From Echria macrotheca (Eukaryota; Ascomycota; Sordariomycetes; Sordariales; Schizotheciaceae), in NCBI GenBank assembly GCA_030411725.1, contig MU839836.1, positions 1 to 64,000 of the forward strand: a stretch of DNA of 64,000 nt, given 5' to 3'. Each line of letters starts with the position of its first letter. Within the stretch, counting starts at the first letter, position 1. This document shows, piece after piece, positions 1 through 10,224 of the stretch. Below the pieces are notes generated by a model. The model had not been told where the DNA came from. It did no database searches and saw nothing but the letters and a program-made list of their open reading frames with translations. The position numbers were made by a program, and so were the translations under genes.

Positions 1-95
1 CCTAACCCTAACCCTAACCCTAACCCTAACCCTAACCCTAACCCTAACCCTAACCCTAACCCTAACCCTAACCCTAACCCTAACCCTAACCCTAA
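1..95. repeat. Telomeric CCCTAA array
   Basis: About 16 perfect tandem copies of CCCTAA run from base 1 and stop abruptly at base 95. This is the C-strand of the TTAGGG telomere used by filamentous fungi, so the left end of the window is a chromosome end. No interspersed variant repeats are seen at the boundary; unique GC-rich sequence with a short GGTC run (113-128) follows directly. Confidence 0.98.
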
Positions 96-211
96 GGTGC
101 AGGGGCCCGTACGGTCGGTCGGTCGGTTGCGTAAAGGTACTTGATCGTGTGCGAAACGGCTTGACTGTATGTAAACGAGTTAGCTATTTGACTTTTAAGG
201 GTTGCTTACCT

Positions 212-301
212 GATTGAAAGGGGTTTGATTGAAAGGGGTTTGATTGAAGGGGGTTTGATTGAAGGGGGTTTGATTGAAGGGGGTTTGATTGAAGGGGGTC
301 T
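212..301. repeat. Subtelomeric 15-bp tandem repeat
   Basis: Six head-to-tail copies of a 15-bp unit, GATTGAAGGGGGTTT. The first two copies carry A in place of one G, and the last ends TCT instead of TTT. A partial seventh copy follows. The plus strand is G-rich here, the opposite of the neighbouring telomere, whose G-rich strand is the minus strand. No coding potential. Confidence 0.9.
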
Positions 302-1079
302 GATTGGGGTTAGTTGGTTGCCTTAGTGTTGCGATGGTTGCAGTTAGACCTTTGCAAAGGTTGTAAGATTGATGAAGTTCCTAAGTTTCCAAAGGCTGTG
401 GAAGGAAGGTATAAGGTAGTTGCCTGGCTGGCTGGGTGGCTGGCCGGTAATAACGATTATCTGTGACTGCGATTGAGTGATGGGGACTGCTAGCAGCTGA
501 CCAGCCGTTGACCAGCCCTTTATACGATTACCTACCTTTGTAAGCCGACGAGGGCCTGGTAGAATCTTAGGGCCGTATAGGGGTTTGTTTACACCACGGC
601 TTACCCCCTGGCATCCCCTAACCTAGTAAACAACCCCTTATATAACGGTATATCGCTGACCTTGCTGCTGTGCCCCCTCTTGCCCGGTACATCACGGTAT
701 ATCTTAAGGCCCTATTTGGCTTGTTGTAGCCAACCAGAGGGCTTGTATTAGGGCCTATAATACCCTTATAAGTGGGTCGAAGCAGTTGGAATTCTCGGAA
801 GCAGTTGGACTTCTCTGGGTCGTAAGGCTTCCTGCAGCGGTTAGCCTAACTCATCTAGATCAGCCCTATTGCACTGCTCGCAACCTACTTTATCCCGCTA
901 TGGTATTCGGCTGCTATCAAGTAGTTTATCAGTGTGCAGATGGTAGTCGTAGAATCAAACGACTCTCAGACATTTTCACAGCCGGCCCGTCAGATAGGAT
1001 AATCTAACCTGCTACCAAGAAATCCCACAGTAAATGAGCTTCGGAGATGAATTCGTGAGACCTGAAGCGCAGAAACGCT
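302..1079. other. Subtelomeric non-coding stretch
   Basis: No supported gene. A 73-codon open frame at 786-1007 has no recognisable domain and poor composition. The sequence contains several short GTATATC and CTTATA motifs and could be relic repeat DNA, but no element can be named. Confidence 0.5.
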
Positions 1080-2393
1080 CTATATAACAGATGCGAGGAA
1101 GCCTAGAACCAGCAGCTTCTGTATCCTCCCGAGCAACTCCCGCCATATCTGAACCAGCGCTCGAAGGAGCAGGACTGTCTCCTCCTCTGTTTTCATCGCA
1201 GGCGGGTCTGCAAGCGGAATATCCTCGGCCTTGATATCTTTCGACGGTTTCTTCCCTTCGCCGTCCTCAAACTTCGCACCCGATTCTGCTATAAGCCTCG
1301 CCAGCTCCACAAAACTCGTCGGCTCAACTGTTTCCGTTCCTTCCTCGGGATCCTTCTCTGCAGGTTTCGAACTCGCCTCCTCATCAACCAGCGTTTCCTC
1401 TTCATCTTGCCCGCTCTCATCCTCTTCCACATCCACATCACCGCCCCGTCCATCCTTCCTTCGATTATAATCAACGGCGTTATTAGCCCTATTCATTTCC
1501 AAATTCAAACGCCGTGCTAGGCCATTTAGCCTATCCCTTTCCCCTTCAAACCCCCTTATGAGCGTCGTGGGCTGCATTGCTTCCTTTCCCCTACTCCTCG
1601 CCTCTCCACCAAACTTCAAGGCCGCCTTAACCCTATGTCGTCCCCGAAGCGTCCCTTCGACCTCCAGTCGCATAATGAAAGGCTGCCCATCATTTGCAAA
1701 CACAAACGCCGTCCGGAATCGATTTCCATGCGACGGTTGCCCCTCTTTCGTGTTTTCCAGCAGCGACCACTCGACTCTATTCACAGTCCCCGACCGCGAA
1801 GGCTTGTGTGGCGCCGCACTCCCCTCGAACACCCACCGATAATGCTTCTTCCATTCCTTCTCCACACTCGCCTCAATCGCACTAAAGTTCGCCATCTCGG
1901 CGACATCCACTTGGGGATTCACAGCGAAGTGTGCCTTGCTCGCGATCCCGTACGGGGTCCCAACGATACTGACCGGCCCGATCTCCCTGATCTCTACCCC
2001 TCCTTCTCCCGGCTTGGATCTCACACCCACCACTTTCCTATATCTCTCGAGGATCTCATTCTCCCCATCCAGTATCACCCGAACCGTCGCGCTTTTGAGT
2101 GCACGGCCAGCCAACCCTCTAAACGAGATCTCCATGTGCAATATCCCCGCACATAAATTCCCGGATTTATATATCAACTTTCCCCAGCGAGACACATCGT
2201 GCAGAAAGCGGCACTCGATAGAGACCTTATCGGATAGGGCGGCGCCGCCGAGGGAAGGAGATGTGAGAGTCGATGGTGTGACTTGTGTCGTGGGGAGGGG
2301 GAGGGTCGCCGGAATGTTGTCGTACAGGGCGAGGTCTGAGGGGGAGTAGGCATTGGGGCGGGTTTTGGTGAGTTTATTTGTTATTGGCATTTT
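1080..2393 (-). CDS. Hypothetical fungal protein, 437 aa
   Basis: The family is not recognised. The frame is open to 2660, but codon 1 there is TTG; the first in-frame ATG is at 2393 (MPITNKLTKT), giving 437 aa. An upstream exon, perhaps using the other open frame that starts with ATG at 2749, cannot be excluded. The N-terminal 230 residues look globular, with beta-rich stretches around SIECRFLHDVSRWGKLIY. The C-terminal half is very acidic and Glu/Asp-rich, and the last 30 residues form a hydrophobic, possibly amphipathic helix (LLLRALVQIW...LLVLGFLASVI). It is transcribed toward the telomere and its stop codon lies only 985 bp from the array. It is divergent from the coiled-coil gene at 3274. 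Confidence 0.6.
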   Translation of the reverse strand, partial: KMPITNKLTKTRPNAYSPSDLALYDNIPATLPLPTTQVTPSTLTSPSLGGAALSDKVSIECRFLHDVSRWGKLIYKSGNLCAGILHMEISFRGLAGRALKSATVRVILDGENEILERYRKVVGVRSKPGEGGVEIREIGPVSIVGTPYGIASKAHFAVNPQVDVAEMANFSAIEASVEKEWKKHYRWVFEGSAAPHKPSRSGTVNRVEWSLLENTKEGQPSHGNRFRTAFVFANDGQPFIMRLEVEGTLRGRHRVKAALKFGGEARSRGKEAMQPTTLIRGFEGERDRLNGLARRLNLEMNRANNAVDYNRRKDGRGGDVDVEEDESGQDEEETLVDEEASSKPAEKDPEEGTETVEPTSFVELARLIAESGAKFEDGEGKKPSKDIKAEDIPLADPPAMKTEEETVLLLRALVQIWRELLGRIQKLLVLGFLASVI

Positions 2394-3273
2394 TTGGTTG
2401 TTTTGTCTGCCAAGATCGGTGGTTTCTGCTCTGGGGACCGGTATTGTTGGCGGTGTGATGGTGATATCGTTGCGTTTGACGGTTTTCGATGGTGTAGATT
2501 GACTGGAATCGGGCGAGTCGCCGAGGCGGGGTCGCTGATGAGCGGTTTTCTCAGCCTGGCTGAGGCCTCGAATCCAGTCCGAGCCGTTCCGTCCAGGGGT
2601 GGTGTCATAAAGGGCGGCGCAGAGGGGGCGGTGTATGGTGCATGCATCGTGGTGCCACAACCGGGGATCTCATTCGTGAAAATGAGGACAAGTTGGGTCA
2701 CATTTGTCGGTGCACCTGTCGAATCATGACCGTCGAAGGCGGCCTGCATAGAATAACCGTATGTCCTGTTAAAATGCCTCTATCTCCACAGCCCCTGCAC
2801 CAACCACAATGATTTCTGCCAGCGGCCTAGCTACCACAATCGTTGGATCCAGTAGTATCCGATGCGCTGGTGTAGACGAAGTTACTTAGGTGCCATGCTG
2901 GTGAGGGTGTTCCCTGGTGAGGAAGGCAGAAATGCGCTCAGGGCGTGTGCACAGGCTACAAGTCATGTCACCACTGCGGTATCAGCTCCCCAGCCACGGG
3001 AGGTGGGTCCTTCCAAAACGGGTTAGACACGGTAGTTTTATCCGTGCACGCTGTCATTTAATTTGACAATGCCTTTCGAGTCGCTCGAAGCGCCAGGGGG
3101 TCCGAAAATCTGATCCCCGCGCGAGAAAGGAGGCGTGGGAGGTTCTTTTGCTGGCCAGGTAGGTCCCCGCAATCAGAGCCTGGCCGGCATCTAACTTCAA
3201 CCCCGTCGTCGGTATTTCCTTCCAGTCGACAACTTTCCATGGAGGTGACATCAGCGAATTCGATGGGTAAAAG
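2394..3273. promoter_or_regulatory. Divergent intergenic region
   Basis: 880 bp between the minus-strand 437-aa gene and the plus-strand coiled-coil gene, so it should hold both promoters. The part next to 2393 is open in two minus-strand frames and may contain unrecognised 5' exon sequence. No clear TATA box was found. Confidence 0.4.
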
Positions 3274-6200
3274 ATGACGACTTACTACAACCGTGACGAC
3301 GAAGATATACACGTCCACATCAGGGCGCGAGACGGCGGGAGACACTCGTATGGCGAAACGACGTCCTTTCACAATGCGCGCCATGATACATCGGGTCGAT
3401 ATAACGACCCAGGGCCTTCAACACTCCAAGCAGAGAGGACCTTCGTGCGGGAACGCCGTGGTTCGCCCCGCGATGAAGAGCACGCTCGTCGGCGCGAAGA
3501 TCTACTACGGGAGAAGGACGAGTTGCTGAGGCGTGTGCAGGAGATGAAACGCCTAGAAGAAGAGAGGGAAATTGAGAGGATCCGGTACGACGAGGAGATG
3601 AGACGCCAGGCGGAGAGGAAACGAGAGGAGCTCTATCGCGCACGACTGGAGCTTGAGGAGATGAGACGTCGTCAAACTGCAGGGTATCAGGACGAAAGAC
3701 CGCGCGAATACGACCTCCGAGATCTGAATCTTGACAGCGCTAGATATGAGAGGATGCAGCTCGAGCGTGAATTTCCCGAGGAACAGGAAAGAGCCCCGCG
3801 CCGAGAGCTTGAGCTTGAGCCGGAGTTTATCTTAAGGGAGCAAGAGAGGGAACTCGCTAGGGTGAAAAAGGAACTGGAGGACTTCCATCGTCAGAGGGAG
3901 CTGGAATCGCTGAGGCGGGATATCTTTGTCGATAGGCGCCAGCACGAGGCCACTTGGGCAATGCGATACCAGATCTCAACGTTGACTCGCCACGACAACC
4001 ACGAGTACCGGCTCCTGGACCTCAGCCAGAGCGACAGCACCGATCAATGGAAGGATATTCCCCGCGATGTATTTGACGTCCATCGAGGGAGGGACTTGAC
4101 CGTCCGGATGGACTTACCCATACATATCGATCACAGCAGCGAGATAGAAGACTTTTCTCGTTTAAAGAGGCATGGGAACTTTGCCGAGGCCAAGCGATTC
4201 TTCGAGAAGCATCTGCAGCAACATTTGAGCCACCCGTTTATGTTCATTCAGTACGCCGACCTGCTGCTCAGCATGGGAGACTACAAGTCGCTCGCTGGAT
4301 TAGACCCCAAGCCAGCATTTGGTTCGGGTTATACGCTTCGGCCAAAGGCCTTCCGCAAGCGCCAGGAGGATGGCGGGATGAGGATCATTTATCATCAGAG
4401 AGGCCTAAACCGGCGGCGACGTCACGCCAGGTCTAGACGGCCACCAGACCCCGAGCCATCTTCAAGCCAACAGGACAGCCAGGGCATCCCTCCAGATCTC
4501 CACGGTCTAGGAACCAACGAGGCACGACTGCTGCACCTGAGATGGCGCCTGATCGAATCCCTCGCAATATGTCACACCAAGGGCACCCTGAACGAGGCGC
4601 TTGCGGACGCAACGGAGGCTCTGTATGCTCTGGTAGCCCGTGACGACTTATCATCCACCGAGGTGAGGCCCTACATTCTTTGATCTTGAAACTTCATTTT
4701 TGTTTTTTCATCTTTTTTTTTCCTTCTACGTTCCCCCTTTTTCTTAGAGATTTGGGGTCGTCGACTGACAGCTACGCAGATACAAATAATCTGCCTTTCA
4801 CTGCGTGTTTTTTCCCTCGTGGGTATCGGAGCCCCGGACATCTTCCGGTTGGAGATCGAAAATGCCTGCCTGGACTGGGTGCCATGGCCCAATGTCTACC
4901 ACGCGCTCCTCGAAAGTGGCCAGATCTGGGACTTTACCGACCTCTTCATAGCCGTCACACACTGTTTTGGGCCCGCGATAGCGTCAGAGCTCTTCTTCCC
5001 CGGTGACTCCGTCTCTCTCGCCAGAAAGCTTGGGGCGGACTGGACTGAGGATGATGACGATGAGAGCACCGCCCTCGCGCAGCTCGATCTGCTCAGGAAT
5101 ATGCTATTGAGCGCTAGCGGACGGAGCTGGCGCGACACTGCCAAGAATCTGGTGCGGCGCATCTCCGAAGGACATTCAGAGGCAATGGGTACCCGCTCCG
5201 TCATGCAGTGGATGCTAACGGAGGTGTATTGGTCGATTGTCCCTGATAATGGAGCCGCGGATCCAAATCCGCTGGCCTATCTCGAGAACTTCCCGGGAAT
5301 ACTGCTAGGGCGAAACCGCATGCCCATTTACGTCCCCTATGCCTTCGAAGACCCCGGATGGTTGGTCCCAGAAGCGCCGGAGTCGGCAAGGAAGGCGGTC
5401 GAGATGACGCTAGCGCACGCGCGAGAGCGGGAGGACTACCCAGTGCAGTTGGGCTGCCTCGCCATGCTGATCATCCTGACGCCGCGTGACCCATCCGCGC
5501 TGTTTAAGGAGTACGGTCGGCTGCAAAAAGAGGTCATGGGGGACATGACGGGCTACCTCCGTACCCTGCTTTCTAGTTACCTGGTCTGCTACGGCAAGGA
5601 GGCTGAGAGGGAGCTCCTCGCCGAGCTGCGGCTGATTGACAACTGGGTCGAGACTAACACGCTGCGGTACGCGGACTTGCACCTTGCCAAGCAGCAAATA
5701 GAGAGGGTTCTCACTGCGAAGGTGAACGGGACGCAGCAGTCTTTTACCCCAGTGACGCGGTCGTCGATGATTTTCTACCCCTGGCTGTCGGAAAACGCGC
5801 TCAGATTTGTCGAGCGGCTCGAGACGGGCAATCGAAACCCGCGACGCAGGGAAGGGGAGACAGTAATCGAAGATTACAACCCAGGTCTTACGAGGTCGCG
5901 GTCACTGCGCACGCCTCGGAGACAGAATGCCCGAGCCGAGCGCGCAACAAGTGGGGAAGATCCGGACTATTCGGATGGCTCCTATGACTCGGGCAAGGAC
6001 TCGAGCGGTGAGGACGACGAGGACGGTGACGATGGTCACTATGATCCTGTAGAAAAACTTATCAAGAGGATACGGCGTGATCTCGGAAAAGGGCGGAAAG
6101 TCGAGGTCAGTTTCGGAGGTGGCAAAGAGATACATACGATCGAGGTCGACGTCGAAGGCGACAGGGATATAGAACGGTCGAGGGGCTCCCTAGGGAGGGA

Positions 6201-6633
6201 CGAGCGGCTGCCACAATCAGAGACAAGGCGCAGCGCAGAGGCTGGTGGTAGCCGCAGTAAAAAGAAAAGTAAGAAAACGAAGGAGAAGGAAAGGAAGGCA
6301 CCCGCTGTGGTTGGGGCTTCGAACGCAAAAGGGAAGGGAAAGGCGGTAGAGGTGCATACGGATGAGGAGGACGAGGGAGACCACGGAGGTGTGTACTAGT
6401 GTTTTTTTTCCTCGTTGGCGTAAGTTCTGCCTGACTGGTAGAGAGGGCTGCTGATGAGTAGCTGTCTTGCAGCGGTGGTTGAGTATGGCGCCAATCCAAT
6501 CGCGAGTCGAACTCCGCCTGCTCAGTATGGTGTCGACGACAGCCGGTCGCTCGTGCCTATCACGAGAGATTCATTCGATGGCTACATATATTCGGACTTC
6601 CCGTCATCTATCAGGGTCTATCCGTGGGCTTAG
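3274..6633 (+). CDS. Coiled-coil plus helical-repeat protein, 1052 aa
   Basis: Three exons: 3274-4662, 4780-6388 and 6473-6633. The introns have GTGAGG/CAG and GTGTGT/CAG ends and all phases agree. The first frame stops at 4683 and the second at 6399, so reading without splicing gives two shorter proteins. Residues 60-215 are an Arg/Glu-rich coiled coil. From about 290 the protein has the helical pattern DFSRLKRHGNFAEAKRFFEKHL, then a block ending MGDYKSLAGLD and later LESGQIWDFTDL. This resembles the repeat-like helical module that follows the Clr5 domain in many fungal proteins, but no Clr5 helix is visible. A mixed-charge region around 800-960 contains a short regular segment KVEVSFGGGKEIHTIEVDVE. 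The last exon gives a compact tail ending RVYPWA. Function unknown; no transmembrane segment or signal peptide. Confidence 0.75.
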
Positions 6634-7461
6634 TTCGGTCGGTCAACCTCGGAATCCTCGTCAAGCTCTACGCCCCCGACCTTCCATTAACGCCTGTTCG
6701 CGGATACTGGCCGGGTTTGAAACTGCGCGAGTGCTCGCGCCCATTCTATGAGATTCTGTAGATAGTTGCAAGTATCCTAGTTAACTATCTGTGCCCATTG
6801 ACGTCTGGTTTGTGGGAAGGCGAGCCGGTTCAGGGCTTGCATCAGTCAGGGTTACAATTGTCGGTTGATCAAGGTTGGTATTCTTGATCTGGATCTGGCA
6901 AGACTTTCCATCAAAATTCACTCTATTCATATGTGATCTTGTTTTCGGTAACTGAGGCTTTTCTACCATGGAAGGGCAGCCAGGGAGTTTTGGTGAAACA
7001 GCGGTACCTATGGTTGAATAGGCTTCCACGGAAAACGGCCTTGGCCACCTATTCGAAATAGAAGATCTTGGCATACAGCGGCAATTTATACCAGCGTAGC
7101 CCCAGCGGCAAGTCAATCCACTTATCCAAGTTAGTGCAGAGCTTGAGAGCGAAGCTCACTGGTGCAATCCTTCGGGGAAAGTGTATGTATAGCACTTTAA
7201 TGTCTATCGACACAGGTCGTTGTTCCTGGAAAAGAGCGGGGAACGGGCCCGACGGTATTTCCGCCCTTCTCGCCAATGGTGCGGATATAGACCCCAGAGT
7301 GGAGCAACGCAGCCTCTAAGTCTATCGGCTGCATGTGCTCCTGATCTGATCTGCCGGCGCTGTCAAAGGATCGAAAACATCTGTACTATACGCGATATAA
7401 AATCTCCGCCATCCCACACAGGTGTGCGCCGGACAAAGTGTGGACTACAAACTAAATAAGC
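6634..7461. promoter_or_regulatory. Intergenic region upstream of the carboxylesterase
   Basis: 828 bp with no supported gene. One short frame near 7268-7317 reads ALLANGADIDP, similar to a single ankyrin-repeat turn, but it is isolated and probably chance or a relic. The proximal part carries the TATA box described separately. Confidence 0.4.
7396..7402 (+). promoter_or_regulatory. TATA box of the carboxylesterase gene
   Basis: TATAAAA, 60-66 bp upstream of the ATG at 7462. The match is perfect and the spacing fits a short 5' leader. Confidence 0.5.
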
Positions 7462-9325
7462 ATGAAATTGTTTACCTACGTGGCTTCTGTCCTCTTAAGT
7501 CCCGCTGTTGGTGCTCAAAGCGAGTTTGCCGTCAGGACGAGCAGTGGGACTTACACAGGGTTCATAAACTCGACAACACCCCACGTCAACCAATGGCTCG
7601 GCATCCCTTATGGCCAACCGCCGATAGGGTCCCTTCGTTTTAGACCGCCCCTGAAAGCGCCCGACTATGGGGCGACCGAGGCAAAATCGTACAAGCCTAT
7701 CTGCATCCAAGACAGTGGTGACAAGACCGGAGTATTCTGGGAGGCCGTGCCCGAGTTCCAAAACACTGATCCGCAGAGCGAGGACTGCCTCTATCTCAAT
7801 ATCTGGGCTCCACGAAAACCCGTCGAGGAGAAGGTACCCGTTATCATATGGGTATGCGGGGGTGCTTTCAGGGAAGGGGGCGGCCATGCGCCTTATCAGG
7901 TGCCCGACCATTGGATTCAGAGGACACAAACGCACATTGTCGTCACGTTCAATTATCGTTTGAATGTCTTTGGCTTCCCGGGCTTACCGGTTGGAAATAG
8001 GAATGCCGGGTTGATGGATATCAGACTCGTGTAAGTGACCAGTCTATCAGCAAGAAGGCAGCAAGCTGACGCGTTGGTGGGTACATAGTGTGGAGTGGCT
8101 CCGCGATAACATTCAGGGATTTGGGTAAGTGTTCAAGTTGAACATCTCCAGGGGCCAGCCTCCTAGGCCCTCAGGTCATTACTGATACTGGTATTCTCGA
8201 TTCATCTAGCGGAGACCCCGAGCGTATGGTCCTATACGGACAATCCGCTGGCTCCGGCGCTGTGCTCGCGTACGGTTACGCAAACGCTGAGGATCCGATT
8301 GTCTCGGGCCTTATTGCCTCGTCTAGTGGTGCAGGGGATGCCTATTCCGCCAACAGTACTCTCTTCCACGACTTGGCTCAGAGCGCGAACTGTGCCAACC
8401 TGACGCAGACAAAGGAGCTGGAATGCATGCAGAATGTTGACGCGCGAGAACTTCAAAGATTGGTTCTGAAAATCAATCCGGACCCGACCCGGGCCCTTTT
8501 CACACCTCTCGCCGATAATTTCACGCTGTTCGAGAACATGACAGACCGGCTCGTGAGAGGGCTCGTCGCTAAAGTGGTAGGCCTTGATCCTCGTTTTATT
8601 TGAGGAGGACCGGAACGCCGGGCTGACTAGACCACGATGACGGGCTCAGCCCCTCATAACAGGGTTAACGTACAATGAAGGAATGGCATTTTCGACGTTC
8701 CATGCCGATGACACATCACCGCCCAGCGAGCCTGTGCCCGAGATAGGAAGCATGTTGGCTTGTGGAGCAATACGAGAGGCAAAGTGAGCTGCCGATCTGC
8801 CCTAACCCCTTATACTTTGAAATCTAATCTTTCATCCTAATCAGAATACGAGCCCAATATGGGTTGAGGTCCTATTCTTATCTTTACTCTGGCAATTTCA
8901 CCAACATCACGCCTCGGTATTGGCTTGGGGGCATGCACAGCTGTCTGTATCCTCTGTCCTTTCTGTTGCGGGTCTGTTTCTGACTTACAGCCAGCGGACA
9001 TCCCACTCGTCTTCGGAACGCACAACTTGTTTCGCGGCAACTCGACGAATCTAGAGTGGCAGACCAGTTTTGCAATGGAAGGTGAGCGAGATCCTATTTT
9101 CATCTGACCAAAGCTATGACCCATGGAGGACTCACATGTCGTTTAGCGTTCTGGGTTTCTTTCGCCTCCAACTCGTCGGTAGACCCCCGGAATCACCTTG
9201 GGCAAACGTGGCCCAGGTACACAGTCGATAACCCCGAGATCATTGTGTTCGGCAATGCTACTATGCCGAGCGCATCAACTGTAGCGGACGTGTCGCTTGC
9301 AGAGCAATACGCCGGTCCTTGCTGA
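7462..9325 (+). CDS. Secreted type-B carboxylesterase, 489 aa
   Basis: Seven exons: 7462-8030, 8089-8124, 8210-8576, 8650-8783, 8845-8942, 8995-9081, 9147-9325. All joins keep frame and restore family motifs. It is an alpha/beta hydrolase of the carboxylesterase/lipase family that hydrolyses carboxylic esters outside the cell. The N-terminus is a signal peptide (MKLFTYVASVLLSPAVGAQ). The nucleophile is Ser214 in YGQSAG, where the family usually has GESAG. The acid is Glu334 in GLTYNEG and the base His400 in MHSSDIPLVFG. The motif EDCLYLNIW is intact. The oxyanion segment reads CGGAF instead of the usual HGGGF. At 489 aa it is shorter than typical 540-570-aa fungal members. The substrate cannot be told from sequence. 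The gene appears intact although the next locus is broken. Confidence 0.88.
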
Positions 9326-9488
9326 AAACCTATTACGATGAGGATGACCGACCTACCTAGTTTGGCTTGAGTTTTTAGCAGCTGAATACAAAGCAATCTG
9401 CTCAATTGATGCTACACAACATGGAGGAGTCACAGCCAACTGCTGCCAATGGACCAAGTAGGCACCGGTACTGCGGATCCGGACTTCG

Positions 9489-10224
9489 GACGTGACTAAG
9501 ACCCTGTTTGCAAGGTATCGGGCGAACCGCTACAGGAGAAGGATACGCATCGCCGTTCTCGACACCAGTTATGACGCGGGGACCATCTTTTTCAGTGACC
9601 GATCTCGTAAGCGAAGAATACAGGAGTGGAAAGATATGGTTGTTGAGTTTTTTGCTCATCGCCAGGATGAAGACGGCCATAGGACTCATGTTTTGTCAAT
9701 TTTGATGAAAGTCATCCCAGCAGCCGACTTCTATATTGCCCGCGCCGCACGCAAAAGGAGTGACTTGGCGAATTCCAGTGAGGGGCATTGCCGAGGTATA
9801 CTTCGTCTCTCGTCTCAAAGCGAGCAATCTTGTCAGGTCTATGAATCTAACTCGTCGCAGGCGATAAGGTGGGCGGCCCAAGAGAATGAGGCGGACATCA
9901 TCTCTATGTCCTTCGGGGTTAATCAGGAAATAGCCGTTGGCGGCAGGCTGGTCATCACCAACTCAATTTCCGATGCTCTCCGCGCTCGAGACCAGCGGAT
10001 TCTGTTCTTCGCTTCCGCCGCCAACGAAGGTGGTAATCAGCCAGAGGTGTTTCCCGCAAACCACCCACGTCATCTCGATTCGAGACACGGACGACAAGGG
10101 CTGGCTGCAGCGCTTCAGTCCTCCCAAATGCTTTACAGGCCTCAACTGCTTCATGACACTCGATCAGGACGTCCCGGGTGCCGGGCTCAGCAGAGACGGT
10201 TGTGAGGGTCGCGAGACAACATAA
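9489..10224 (+). pseudogene. Subtilase (peptidase S8) relic
   Basis: A subtilisin-like catalytic domain is readable in pieces. The Asp motif is RIRIAVLDTSYD. The His motif is DEDGHRTHV, with Arg in place of the Gly of HGTH. The oxyanion-region segment is FFASAANEGG. The first frame breaks near 9781, where one extra G shifts DLANSSE away from GIAE. A normal-looking intron (9796-9860) then leads to AIRWAAQENEADIISMSFG. A second shift near 10065 moves the frame to HVISIRDTDDKGWL...PGAGLS. The sequence ends before the GTS motif that carries the catalytic Ser. Missing Ser, altered His motif and two frame breaks make this a pseudogene. Intact fungal relatives are intracellular subtilases, often the effector part of larger repeat or NLR-like proteins; no such partner domain is seen upstream. 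Confidence 0.8.

Noticed and set aside
786..1007. 73-codon open frame in the subtelomere
   Set aside because: No domain, no family pattern, no splice logic; expected by chance in GC-rich DNA.
7268..7317. Possible ankyrin-repeat fragment (ALLANGADIDP)
   Set aside because: A single isolated turn without neighbouring repeats; too short to call a relic.
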